NCBI GenBank assembly: GCA_025093985.1 | Contig: JACAAK010000006.1 | Span: 2,108,001-2,172,000, forward strand | Direction: 5' to 3' | Length of the DNA: 64,000 nucleotides | From: Calvatia gigantea | Lineage: Eukaryota; Basidiomycota; Agaricomycetes; Agaricales; Lycoperdaceae | Shown: in pieces, positions 49,101 to 59,629 of the stretch | Numbering within the stretch: the first letter of the stretch is position 1 | Layout of the letters: each line of letters opens with the position of its first letter | Made by a program: the position numbers and the translations under genes | Notes under the pieces: generated by a model | The model's input: only the letters and a program-made list of their open reading frames with translations | Database searches by the model: none | What the model was told of the DNA's origin: nothing

Positions 49101-49200
49101 GATGGTCTGCTGTAGTGAATGACTGAGAAGAGTTACGAGGTCTACCACGGAGGAATGAGCCGAGGATGGTTGTGCGTGAAGGAGGTGATTCTGACTCCAT
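46167..49200 (-). pseudogene. FHA-RING E3 ubiquitin ligase (Dma1/CHFR-like), best copy F11, with frameshifts
   Basis: Likely parent of all the ligase pieces. Exon 1 is 49200-48183: low-complexity N-terminus with poly-Asn and poly-Pro (48839-48868), then an FHA domain from about residue 190 (HRIRLVPHLDTRR, IGRFTDRSG, SRAHAEIWVEAGGKFF, SSSGTFLNHVRLS). Exon 2 is about 48128-48009 and ends in the first RING cysteines (DCCIC). Exon 3 is about 47941-47592, with CSHTFHYKC and CPLCRTYANLEED, an acidic tail and an Asp/Gly-rich linker. After a long intron the last exon (about 46656-46167) ends in a basic KRKR. Such ligases ubiquitinate phospho-dependent targets in mitotic checkpoint and septation control. 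Single-base insertions near 48535 and 48259 and further shifts near 47660 and 46290 break the frame. Because the domains are otherwise well conserved, sequence error is a real alternative to pseudogenisation. Confidence 0.78.
46900..47560. repeat. Long third intron of F11 with shared block
   Basis: Non-coding interval between the C-terminal-tail exon and the last exon; includes the block found also at 21.4 and 26.9 kb. It contains His-rich-looking CAT/CAC runs, but no supported gene. Confidence 0.5.
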
Positions 49201-49311
49201 GAGTTGTTTGTTGGTGGGGGTGAAGAGACCGAAAAGAGCGTAAACAGTCAGTCAGACAGACACACAACATAAAGTAACTGTCACATCATCACTCTACTAC
49301 TAAGTTACTAA

Positions 49312-50874
49312 CTAGACAAGTACCGACATCACAGCTGCAGCCAATCCCACTGCTACAACTGAAACAGCCATCTTCGTCCCTCCTCCGCTGCTGCCGCTGC
49401 CACCTGCTACCGCTAGACCCACCGCTGCTCCCAGAACTGCTTCCACTAGGGGTTCCACTACTGTTACTCGAAAATACCCTTACGTAGCCCACATCAAAAT
49501 ACGCATTCGCATATCCCGCACTCCCGTTATTGATCACAAAAGTCATTGTAACATTTCCCACTGCACGTCTGCGGGAAAAACTGTGGAGAACCCGCAAAGT
49601 CTATATATATCCTGTGTCAGCACCGAAAAAAAAAAAAAAAAAACCACAACGGCGGCTCAATCTGCGGCCATCATTCCCAAACCAACTCACCTCCACAAAA
49701 CGTAATATCAAACACCAATGTCTGCGGTAAGAAAAACGTTGCCGGGTTGCATGTATCCGAGGGCCAGTTGCCCATTGGCGTACCCAATGCAGACGTATCC
49801 ACCTTGCTTCGCGTTTTTGTTGAACATATCCGGGACTTTTGATCTTTCGAAGAACCAGATCCTGTTTACCCACCAACGTCAGTACTTCAATCTCGGCAAC
49901 CATCATGACAGGGGAGAGGGGCAGGTTTTAATTAAAATTTATGAAAGGAAAATACTCACGAAACACCATTATCGGCCAAGTTCGGTCACGAACACTCCAC
50001 CATTAGCTTTGGCAAATGCCTCGCCGTACGAGACCGGATTATCGTTCGTCACGATGCACCCAGCTGCGCCTTCGCAGTTGGTCCCGTTCGTCACCTTGGA
50101 GGTCTGTTTTGCTTGAGGGCTTTGCATGCAGCCTGCGGTGGTGTGTAGGCCCATTTGGGAAGTCGGGTGAAGGTTTACTCCTTCGAATATGTCGATTTCG
50201 CTAGAGGTGGGGACGTGATGTGAGGATTTTTTTTTCCTTGTATGAGGGCGAAGACTTACCCGCCAGCGGGCCATTGACTTCCAGGTGAAAACGTCCACCT
50301 ATCCCCCAAAAAAAAAAAACCCGGTCAACCCTCTCCCAAGCGACCCCGCACACACAAAGGAGCCACTCACAATGCAGGCCAAACCGAACACTACATGGCA
50401 ACGCACCATCAACATCAATCATCCAATACTCCACAAAAAAAAAAAAAATAGAACTCACACCATAGGGCGCATGCCACATATCAACAACCCACACACTCCC
50501 AATCCCAAACTTATCCTTTGTCGAAATCCTCACAGAGTCTCGCTTCTCATTAAACGGCACAAAACTCGTGTTGTCTACTTTGATAATTGCGTGGTTGGTG
50601 GTACTGTCGACGAAGGCGAGGCGTTGGGAGCTGGCGTTTGCTGCCGATACGAAGCTGTCAAATTGTAATTTTTTTTAGTGCGCAATTTGGGGGGGGGGGA
50701 CGAGGCGGCGTACATGGTATCACCGTTCATGGTATCGTCGAAATGGTCATAGAAATCCCAATCCTGGAAAAACGACGCTCCAGAATAATCCTTCACCAAT
50801 CCATACTGCGCCCCTCTCACACCGAGCAGCACACCGAAAACCGTCAAGGCTTGTAACTTTTTGTTCAATCCCAT
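49312..50874 (-). CDS. GH16 beta-glucanase-like enzyme, GPI-anchored, with 1-nt frameshifts
   Basis: Exons 50874-50714, 50654-50459, 50390-50371, 50298-50260, 50200-49960, 49861-49691 and 49598-49312. The N-terminus is a signal peptide (MGLNKKLQALTVFGVLLGV, cleavage near RGA-QYG). The catalytic motif GGEIDIFEG carries the GH16 nucleophile and acid/base glutamates; LWTFSPG precedes it and FVINNGSAGYANAYFDVGYV follows. The end is a Ser/Gly-rich linker and the hydrophobic tail KMAVSVVAVGLAAAVMSVLV, typical of GPI anchoring. It would act on beta-1,3/1,4 or mixed cell-wall glucans outside the cell. The conserved frame is interrupted by an extra G near 49983, a shift near 49740, an extra T near 49547 and a shift near 49400. 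All domains including the GPI tail are preserved, so either very recent decay or uncorrected indels explain this. Confidence 0.8.
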
Positions 50875-50896
50875 TATTGTTATGTGTGGGTTATCA

Positions 50897-50946
50897 CAGT
50901 CGAAGTCGAAATCGCAGTCGAAGTTGCAGTCGAAAGAGTCCGAGTC
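50897..50946. repeat. Short degenerate CAGTCGAAG tandem repeat upstream of GH16
   Basis: CAGTCGAAGTCGAAATCG followed by CAGTCGAAGTTG and CAGTCGAAAGAG: about four imperfect 9-12 nt units, located 25-75 bp before the GH16 start codon. It is probably in the 5' UTR or core promoter. A TATATAAA-like string lies at 50984-50991. Confidence 0.6.
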
Positions 50947-50949
50947 TCA

Positions 50950-52770
50950 GGATACAAAGGCACCCCAAAAAAAGTCCGGGTGGGTATATAAAGGGGGGGA
51001 GAGGCCGGGCACCACGTAGACTAACAATACAATAGCCAGCTGCGGATTCAACCTTGGACAGCTTTCCCTCCACCACAATGGCACAACGTCACACCGAGCC
51101 GAGCTAACCTACACGACGGCAAAATCAAGCCGATACTTAGGGCGATGACCACTCACACCGCTTGTTCCATTTTCGAAGGTGAGAAGGAAACCCCTCTGAT
51201 CACTTCTAAATACGGGTGCCCCCCCTCGGGCGTCTCAGGCTAATCTTAATTACGATTCCCTTGTCACTTGTCCTATTTTGGGATGTGCTCCTGAATGGGA
51301 TTATCCGAATCGCCGGCGTGAGGCCAAATGGAAATCATACAGAAAACTTTTGATGTGATGTGATGTGGACTGCACCAGTCGTCTCGCGAGGTCACTGAAG
51401 AAATTCTGTACCGTAAGCTCTAGAGGAAAATGTAGTTTAGGATATTTTCGTAATTTATACTCGAGTAAGGACGGGCTCCACACCAAACCTGCCCAACAGT
51501 CCCTGTCCAACTCACCGCCCTCCATCTGTTTTGGCCTAAACGGGTGAGAGGCAGGTGGGAATGCGGGCTGTGCTCGAACAGTATGGACAATTGAGCTTAC
51601 CGAATTGCGGGAAGTGCGGAGTGGCCCACGAGGGCTCACGAGGGCTCACTGACATGACATGACATGATAGCCGACGACTTTGTTCACGAGGGTGAAAATT
51701 GTAGACCTTGAGCTCGCCAGTCGTAGCTACTCCATCCCACCGCCTGGAACTCATCGTCCAAGGTCGTTGTTACCTGCGTGCAACCACGGGCTGGAAACCC
51801 TCTTATCACCTCCAAGTATCAATAAGGAGGCACAGGCTGATATTTAAATCGCGAGAGTGTAAGAACTTACACGTACTACTGTAAAATTAAAATTAATAGT
51901 GAACGGACAAGATAAAATCCAGAGGGTTTGTGGTCCGATGGTCACACATATCTATGGCCCTGAACCAATTTCCTTGCGAAGTCATCTGTTGCCAGCGTCT
52001 TGCCTCCACGAACCAGGAAAACTTGCTACATTATGAGCATTCCAATTTTATCTTGGGCGCCTGACCTAGATTCTGGTGTAATAAGTAACATACTTCCCTT
52101 GTGGTGAGCTTCCTACCGACAACGCCGCCTATTTCCTGCCGGTTGCCGACTCCGTTTACAAGATGAGATTTGTTTAAAGGAGAGATAGGTGACACGGTCA
52201 GTTTAAGTACGAGCCTGATTCACTGTCCCATGTTATTTATCCCCCTGCATGACTGACAATCACACTCAAGGGATCAATAGGCACAAGTGATGTTATTCGG
52301 ATCGTGTAAGATACGCTCATAATCGTAAAACAAAGATGCTTAAAAGTGAAAGGAGACGATAAAATCCCGAGAATCTGTGATCCGACATGGAAGTCACTGT
52401 ATTAATATCGTCCTGAACCATCTTCCACATATATCTATCAGCACGAGGAAGACATGTTGCGTGAACTTATTATGAGTATTCCAATTTTGACTTGTGCGCC
52501 AGACCCGAGCTTAGGTTCTAACTTCTGGTCTTACCTGGTGGCGACTTCTGACGGTGTTGCCGCCTCCTAACCATCGTCAGGCACCAAGATGACTTGATCA
52601 AACATCCACGTACTTTTCGTTGCGACTAGTGTTGCACTAATTAAGCACTCCCCCTCTTTTGCATCAGCCGACTTGCGCAAAGTTACTGATCAGCTGACCC
52701 CCGAAACTCCCAGTATGAAAACTGAAGCTGAGCGCTTTCGCTCCTGAAGGCCTGGTGTACTGGTGAGGAG
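50950..52770. other. Intergenic region between GH16 and the DUF4246 cluster
   Basis: No gene recognised. Blocks near 52050-52150 and 52480-52620 are related to each other and to 55.23-55.33 and 59.31-59.45 kb (shared strings such as CTTGTGCGCC and ACCAAGATGACTTG). They are copies of the DUF4246 upstream region. The one at 52.05 kb has no gene directly behind it. Confidence 0.5.
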
Positions 52771-52774
52771 TTAA

Positions 52775-54602
52775 ATGCCTACTACTTCTTTGCCACCGTC
52801 ATTACCAGGTTTTGAATTACCACTGAACCATAATCCACGAAGCCCACATTTCCTGAATGCTCTAGACCCAAAATTAGATCAGTTGCAAATGAAATCTCAG
52901 TATGTGATCATGATCTACGCTCTAGGCTTTTGTGAGAATGACGGCGCGTATCCCCTTTGACTAGCATGCCTGCGCTCACTCTATGGGAAATTGCAATGAT
53001 TTAATTCTTGAACCGAATCACCTGATACCCGCGACTGGGAACACAAGGTACGCCTGATACTAAGAGCACAGTACCATTTTCGTTACTTAGCTGCTTCGCC
53101 TGCAAGATTTTCGACGACTCCATCACACAGAAATGGAAGACCGAAGGCACTTCAAAGCAGCAATCGCTCCGCTCGAAGAAAGTATTTCCGCCCACAAACA
53201 AGACCGGTATCCTGGCTCCGGCGACAAGGTGCTTGACTTTGTGAACCCCTCTCTCTTCCCCCGTCTACGGCTTATCCCGTATCCTTAATGATGGGACTGT
53301 AGGTCTTGGAGAATGTATTTCACGATTGTGGCCAAGGCAAGGTTATTCCAGAGTCCCTCGGAAAGTGAAGCAAGTGTCACGGGATGGTGGGGGGACGCGT
53401 GCTCTCTACAGCAGAAAGTTCCAATGGCTCCCATGCGACGTGGATATCTCATGGCGATACCCCAAAGTGAGCGAGAGTCTAAAACATTTCAGATGATTTA
53501 AGTTCCGCTGACCCCACGTCACTTTTACAGGATCGTTAGCTATATATCAATAATCTTCATCCAGCATGACCACAAAGATCTATACAACGTGATTGAGAAG
53601 ATCATCAAAAGGGTTATCCCGCTATGGACTATGTCGACTTGTATGATTACACTGATAGGAATGGGCCGAGGCAACTGGACGAGGAAGGTAAATATGACTT
53701 TTGGGATCGGTGGGAGGAATGGGCAAATCAGAGGAAGCCTGATTTCCTCGTTCGACCTAATCTTCTACCCTTCGTTCGACCCGAAGCGCAAATCGCAGAA
53801 GCTTACAGAAAGTATGCTGTCTCGCCAACAGGCCATGAAGGCTGTGGAAGAGGAAATGTTAATTTGAAGGCGAACTACAGGGATACTGGCCTGCAAGTCA
53901 TCGTCAAGCTCGCCAACATCTATCTCACTCCCGAAAAACACGAATACGGTACGTGGCACGTTGAAGGGCAAATGGTACGTGTGGTACTTTTTTGCGTTCC
54001 AGGGCTCATACTTGTTGAAGAGCGAACATATCTGTGCTATTGCCACCTACTACTACGACAACGAGAACATAACTCCCAGCAATCTGGCTTTTAGGCAATC
54101 CTCCGATGCCGCAGAATTGGAATGGGAGATTCCTCACGAGTGATCGGATTGGGGTTGGCTCGAAACGATCTTTGGCCTTCAAAATGGGGAACCCGCTGTT
54201 CAAGTGGTCGGCAGTGTGGAAACTCGCGAAGGCAGGCTCGTCACCTCCCCTAACCTCCTTCGATGCCAAGTTCAACCTTTCAAACTCGCAGAGCCACCAA
54301 GCCCGGCCATCGGAAGATGTTTGAATTAGTTCCTTGTCGATCCCAATATCAGGATCATTTCAACAGCGAAGTATTCCTTGTCAACAGCGTGATTGGTGGG
54401 GGAGGATAATGAAAGATGTGTTGACGAAGCTTCCCATTGAGCTGAGGGATAAAGGTCGTCTAGGATGTGGGAGATTTTCTAATTGGTCTGGAGCGCGCAA
54501 AACAGTTGAGGGAGGAGTTGATGGTAGAAAGATAGGCATTTGTTGTTGATTATCAGGTCAGGAACTTTCAATAGTGTGGCTGTCTCTCTTCGTGACCTTT
54601 GA
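52775..54602 (+). pseudogene. DUF4246 gene copy 1, pseudogene with internal deletion
   Basis: The start MPTTSLPPSLPGFELPL matches copy 2. An internal deletion removes the equivalent of copy 2 residues MADYCIEELRYTAELY to about KAAI (junction near 53157). Later parts are readable in pieces: WLPCDVDISWRYP-like, LYDYTDRNGPRQLDEEGKYD, LQVIVKLANIYLTPEKHEYG, WHVEGQM, ICAIATYYYDNENITPSNLAF, VAVSLRDL-like end. The distal His of the putative metal site (QH in copy 2) is RC here. Function is unknown for the family; see the copy 2 entry. Confidence 0.75.
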
Positions 54603-56890
54603 GCATCTCCCACATTCCTACAAAGACACGCAGCACTAATCCAGCTTCTTCTCCCTGGCAAACGGATCACTTATGTACATCCCAAAAACACTATCCGTGG
54701 CCAGTCGTCAAAGGCCCGCCAAATCTACTACAACCTCATCCCTGAAGCTGGTTTGTGTGGAAGTATGCGCACATCAACAGCGGGTACCCTTCCGGGAGCC
54801 TACTCACAGTACTTGTCCGCCAACTACTACTTCATCCCCGTGACCAATCTCCAGTGTCTTGGAAACTTCGACAGTTTGTAAGGGTATTCATAGGACTCCA
54901 ATCGTCATAACAGAGAGTGCTGCAAATCACCGTACCGCAAGTTTAGGCCTCCCTACCCCCAAGGGAGCAGGAAGGGTACACAAGGCCTCTGGTGCCTTAC
55001 TAGGCGTTGTCAGGGGCGCTTCCAGGAGTACCGAAGATTACAGTGCCGCAGCGAACTCAATCTCAAAAGTCACCCCAACAACGAATTGGATAGCCGACAA
55101 CCTTCTCCGACGCCGAATCTTCCTTCTACTTCTATCTCCACAATGTCAGAATTCACTCTCTACTCCTATCCTATATCCCCAGCCAGCACGCTCTTTCTTG
55201 TTACATGTACTTGTTTTGAGTATTCTAGTTTAAACTTGTGCGCCTGAATTGAGCTTGGGTTCTGGTGTGATACTTACCTGGTGGCGACCCCGACGACGGT
55301 GGTGTCGCTGTCTCCTAACCATAATCGTAAGGTACCAAAGGGTATGGACAATTTTTGTCACAACATTTCGGAAACGAACAAAATTCCACCATGATAACAG
55401 AGTGGTTGTCTCTTATCACTTATCACCCTCCAAGTGCTGGCGGTTTGCTGGTGTCTGGCAGTGCCAATTTCAACTAAGTAGTACCTAATACAGCATTGAT
55501 CCAGGTACCATGTCCTTATATTGTCGATGTCAACGGAACACGCAGGTTGCCATACAGGAGTCATTCACTGGCCATCTGTACGGCAAAAATTTGATTTGGG
55601 TCCTGCTTTCTAAGAACGCGACATTACTTCCTAAAAATTGGCTGTATTATAGAAAAGCATGTACTCTATTAGTAAAAAAAGTTGAAATGTACGCTGTTAG
55701 TTGTTGAAGTAGAAACCAACGAAAACCATGGGTGAGCTTGATTTGCTGAAAACGGGTCACCTGGACAGTGTGACGCCTTGTGTGACCGCTGATCAAGTCT
55801 GTTGAGCCTTCTGCCCAGATAAGTACTCATTAATTGAGGGTATATAATGCCACGCTCTGTCACATCCTACCCCTAATTTCGACACTTAGACATGTAATTT
55901 CTGATTTTTGAGGGCATATGATCTCCTCCTACCACCAAACCACATATGAATGTTTTTTTTTTAACTCCAATACATGTTTCCAACCATTTTGCAGTGCTTC
56001 AGTTGAAAATTGGGTGAGCAATAAGCCTAGGGAAGGCCAGGATTTCCAAATAAATCTAAATCGAGATTTTTTATTTCACCACCTCAGAATATACTCGAAA
56101 TATCACAGATAGGCCTTCTTCATGGCTTTTTTTCCACAATTTTTTTCAGGCAAAACAATGAAGGATTCACCGAGAAACGTCAGAAGTACAAGTGACAGAT
56201 AGTGTACACGTGACCGGTAAATGACTTATCAGGTTAGTGTGCCGGGCAATTCAAAAAAGCCTGATATTGTTCACAAGTGTGGGGGACACAGGAGCAAGGA
56301 AAATACCATGAGATGAAGGCACATTTTCAAACTTGTACACAGTGAAATATGTTCATACTGTCGTCTGACAACTTTCACTGAGCTCCTGGGGTTTTTTGAT
56401 TCATACGATAACCACCATGAAATATTGTTGGACATTTCTGCTATTTATTTCCAAGGCCTGCGACAACAATATATCCACTGCTTTGCGCGTTGGGTAAGAG
56501 ATCTTTCATGTTTCGCAGCAAGAGTATATGACAATCTTGAGGATATGATACTCTCATCTCTGGATTCAATTCCGGGAGATGACTCTAAATGCAATCATAC
56601 TCGCTTTCGAAGTATTGTGACGAAAATTGTCCGTATTCGGCAACAAGATTACTTGATCAAGCATCACTCCAAAGCTTTATATCATGTACTTATTGCGACT
56701 TAGCGTTGCACGAAATAGCCTGTGGGCCCCGGCCTCCCTCCTATTCTGCATCAGCTGATTTACGTGCACACTGCACTGGTGATTCTATTTGCTGATCAGC
56801 TGACTACCCGAAACTCCCAGTCAGAAGTTGAGTTGTTGAGCAAGTTTTCGCTTCTGAAGGCCAAGTGGACTGGTGAGGCCTTGAAGAGCC
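54603..56890. other. Region between DUF4246 copies 1 and 2
   Basis: At 54610-54880 a frame reads plausible protein (LIQLLLPGKRITYVHPKNTI then RGQSSKARQIYYNLIPEAG) but no family is recognised. A DUF4246 upstream-region copy lies at 55.23-55.45 kb. Positions 55.5-56.6 are AT-richer with short ORFs (for example 56425-56703) of unknown nature. There may be a decayed mobile element here, but I find no terminal repeats. Confidence 0.35.
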
Positions 56891-56892
56891 AA

Positions 56893-58938
56893 ATGCCTAC
56901 TGTCTCTCACATACCGCCATTACCAGGCTTCGGGTTACCACTGAAGCATAGCTCACGAGACGCACTTTTCCTGAGTGCCCTAGACCCGGAACTGTGCCAA
57001 TGGCAGTTGGAATCTCGGTACGTGAACATGATCTATGCGTTAGGTGACCTTTTTTTGGGAGGAGAGAGAGACGATGTTTTTTTTTCGCCAGTATGCCCGC
57101 ACTCACTCTACGTGAGATCGCAATGGTTCAATTCATGAACGAAATTACCGATAAATGCGACTGGGAACACAAGGTATTTGCTAATGAGAGTACGGGGTTG
57201 CTACCTAATGCCTCTTCCCCAAGGTTTTCGACGACACATTCACCCAAAGGTGGAAGGCCGAGATACTTCAAAGGCCCGGTGCAGACTTCACGCAGGAGAT
57301 GGCAGATTATTGCATCGAGGAACTCCGTTACACAGCAGAACTCTACGGGAAAACAGGCTTCCTCAAAGTCTACAACGGAGATGTGGTCAAATCCGATGTC
57401 GCCATAACAACGGAGCTGCAGGTCGCTCTCAAGGCAGCAATTGCTCCACTCGAAAATGTCCCTGCTCACAAACGAGACTGGCGTCCTGGTTCAGACGACA
57501 AGGTGCTTGACCTCGTTCACCCCTCCCTCTTCCCCCTCGTATATGGCTTATCACGCATCCTCAACAATGAGACCATAGGTCTTGACGACTGTATTTCTCG
57601 TTGCGGTAGAGGTGAAATCATTCCAGGGCCCTCAGAGACAAGCATCGAATGGCGAGGGACGAAGTGGTCTCTACAGTAGGAAATTTCAGTGGCTCCCATG
57701 CGACGTGGATATCACAGGCGATACCCCAAAGTGAGTTCCTGACCAGGGAACGGACGATTGGTCATTGGTTAACATTACTTGCAGGATTGTCAGCTACATC
57801 AACAATCTTCATCCGCAAGACCACGCAGGTCTATACAATATAAGTTGAGAAGATCATCGAGAAAGTCATCCCGCTGTGGAATACGACTTTAACGCCCTTA
57901 TATAACTTAGACTTCCCACGACGTATCAAGTACAGGGATGTCAAGTATGGGGACTTATATGATCACCCAGACAGGTATGGGCCGAGACAACTTGATGGAG
58001 AGGATGAATCCGAGTTCTGGGATCGGTGGTTGGACTGGGCAAACCTTGTACAGAATGAATTCCTCGTTTATCCCAATCCTCCACCCTTCGTTCGACCCGA
58101 AGCGCAAATCACGGGAGCTGACAGAAAGAATGCTGCCCTTCAAGCAGATTGTAAAGGCCGGGGAGAAAAAGTCTTCGATCTGAAGGGGGACTACGGTGAT
58201 ACTGGCCTGCAAGTTGTCGTCAAGCTCGCTAACATCCATCTCACTCCCGAAAAACCCGAATATGATGGCGGTGCGTGGCACGCCGAAGGACACCTGGTGC
58301 GTGTGACCAGCGCACTTCTTTGCGTCCCTAGACTCATATGTACCTGCTGCAGAATGAACATATTTGTGCCACTGCTATCTACTACTACGACAACGAGAAC
58401 ATTACTACCGGCCACTTAGCTTTCAGGCAACCCTCCGATGCCACGGAAGTGGAAAGAGATATTGAGTACGAACGGTCGGATTATGATTGGCTCGAAGCCA
58501 TTTTTGGCCTTCGAAGTGAGGAACCCTCTGTTCAAGTGGTCGGTAGCGTGGAAGCTCGTGAAGGCAGGAGTCGTCACCTTCCCCAACCTTCTTCAGCACC
58601 AAGTTCAACCTTTTAAACTCGCGGACCCGACCAAGCCCGGCCATCGGAAGATACTCGCGTTGTTCCTTGTCAATCCTAATATCAGGATCATTTCGACGGC
58701 GAATATTCCTTGCCAACGACGTGATTGGTGGGGGAGGATGGTGGTTTCGAACAGTGATGTACAGGCGAGGCTTCCTGTGGAGTTGAGTGATAAAATTATC
58801 GAGGATGTCGGAGATTTCCCGATTGGACTGAAATACGCGAAGCTTTTGAGGGAGGAGTTGATGGCGGAAAGTAAAGCACTTTTCGATTATCAGACCAAGA
58901 ACTTTGATGGCGTAGCTATTTCTCTTCGTGGGTTTTGA
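56893..58938 (+). pseudogene. DUF4246 gene copy 2, best preserved, frameshifted
   Basis: Exons: 56893-57017 (donor GTACGT), 57092-57173, 57224 to about 57730, then further exons to the stop at 58936-58938. Recognisable family blocks: LPGFGLPLKHSSRDALFLSA, MPALTLREIAMVQFMNEI, GFLKVYNGDVVKSD, LHPSLFPLVYG-like, FQWLPCDVDI, FVRPEAQIT, VKLANIHLTPEKPEYDGG, WHAEGHL, NEHICATAIYYYDNENITTG, HQVQPFKLADPTKPGHRK, PNIRIISTANIPCQRRDWW. Single-base insertions near 57660, 57840 and 58568 break the frame. The C-terminal half has the pattern H-x-E ... GR..FPN..QH.V.PF ... GHRK, which looks like a 2-oxoglutarate/Fe(II) dioxygenase core. That function is my inference; the family is named only as a domain of unknown function. 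Confidence 0.78.
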
Positions 58939-58984
58939 ACACCGCCCATATTCCCAAAAGATACATGGCACCAACTCAGCATCT

Positions 58985-59170
58985 TTTTATTGAGTGGCAA
59001 CCCTTCCTGTCACCGTGCTACCTCCGCCAAGATTCATAGGCGCAGGCGAGTCACTACGCGTAGACACACTCCAGCCTTCACCTGGATTATCCCAATAACC
59101 GCCGCCACCTTTACACGAAGCGCCAACACCAGCAGTGTCGGGAACGAGCTGTTAACTATCAATAAACAAC
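58985..59170 (-). pseudogene. Fragment of the FHA-RING last exon, downstream of DUF4246 copy 2
   Basis: The minus strand reads GGYWDNPGEGWSVSTRSDSP then APMNLGGGSTVTGRVAT. This matches the parent's last exon (GGHWGSPG ... DSPVPMNLGGGGAAA). It lies 50 bp after the DUF4246 stop, convergent with it. Nothing else of the ligase is present. Confidence 0.75.
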
Positions 59171-59629
59171 GCGGGGTTCGTGCTGCCGAAAGCGTGGTAT
59201 TGCTCCTTCATTCCTTTGCGCGTAGCTCTGCGTCTCCAATGTTTTCGATGACGTGATCACACAAAAGTGGAGGATCCACCGACAAAACTTCATCCACAAA
59301 ATAAATTTCAGCTTGTGCACCTGACTTGGGTCCTGGTGTAAGTAATGGATGTACTTACCTAGCTGTGAGAGAGCTTCCTTCCGACAACGGGCGCCGTCCT
59401 AACCATCACTATCATAGAAGGTACCAAGATGACTTGCATAACTTGATCAACATCACTTCACGTCACCTACTTTCCGCTCTTGTTGCATGAAGTAACCGCC
59501 CTTCTTTTTTGCGTTAGCTAACTTGCATGGCGACTCATTTACCTATCAGCCGACACCATAAAAACCCAGTGCGAATCTTGAACGAGTTTTTGCCCTTGAA
59601 CCTTTCCTTGAGGCATCAGTGAGGATCCA
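59171..59629. other. Upstream region of DUF4246 copy 3
   Basis: Carries the block CTTGTGCACCTGACTTGGGT and ACCAAGATGACTTG shared with the upstream regions of copies 1 and 2. No gene. Confidence 0.5.

Noticed and set aside
48792..49148. His/Thr-rich minus ORF opposite-frame to FHA-RING exon 1
   Set aside because: Frame shadow of the low-complexity Pro/Asn-rich N-terminus.
55918..56703. AT-richer region as a transposase fragment
   Set aside because: ORFs at 55918 and 56425 have no recognisable transposase motif and I find no terminal repeats or target duplication.
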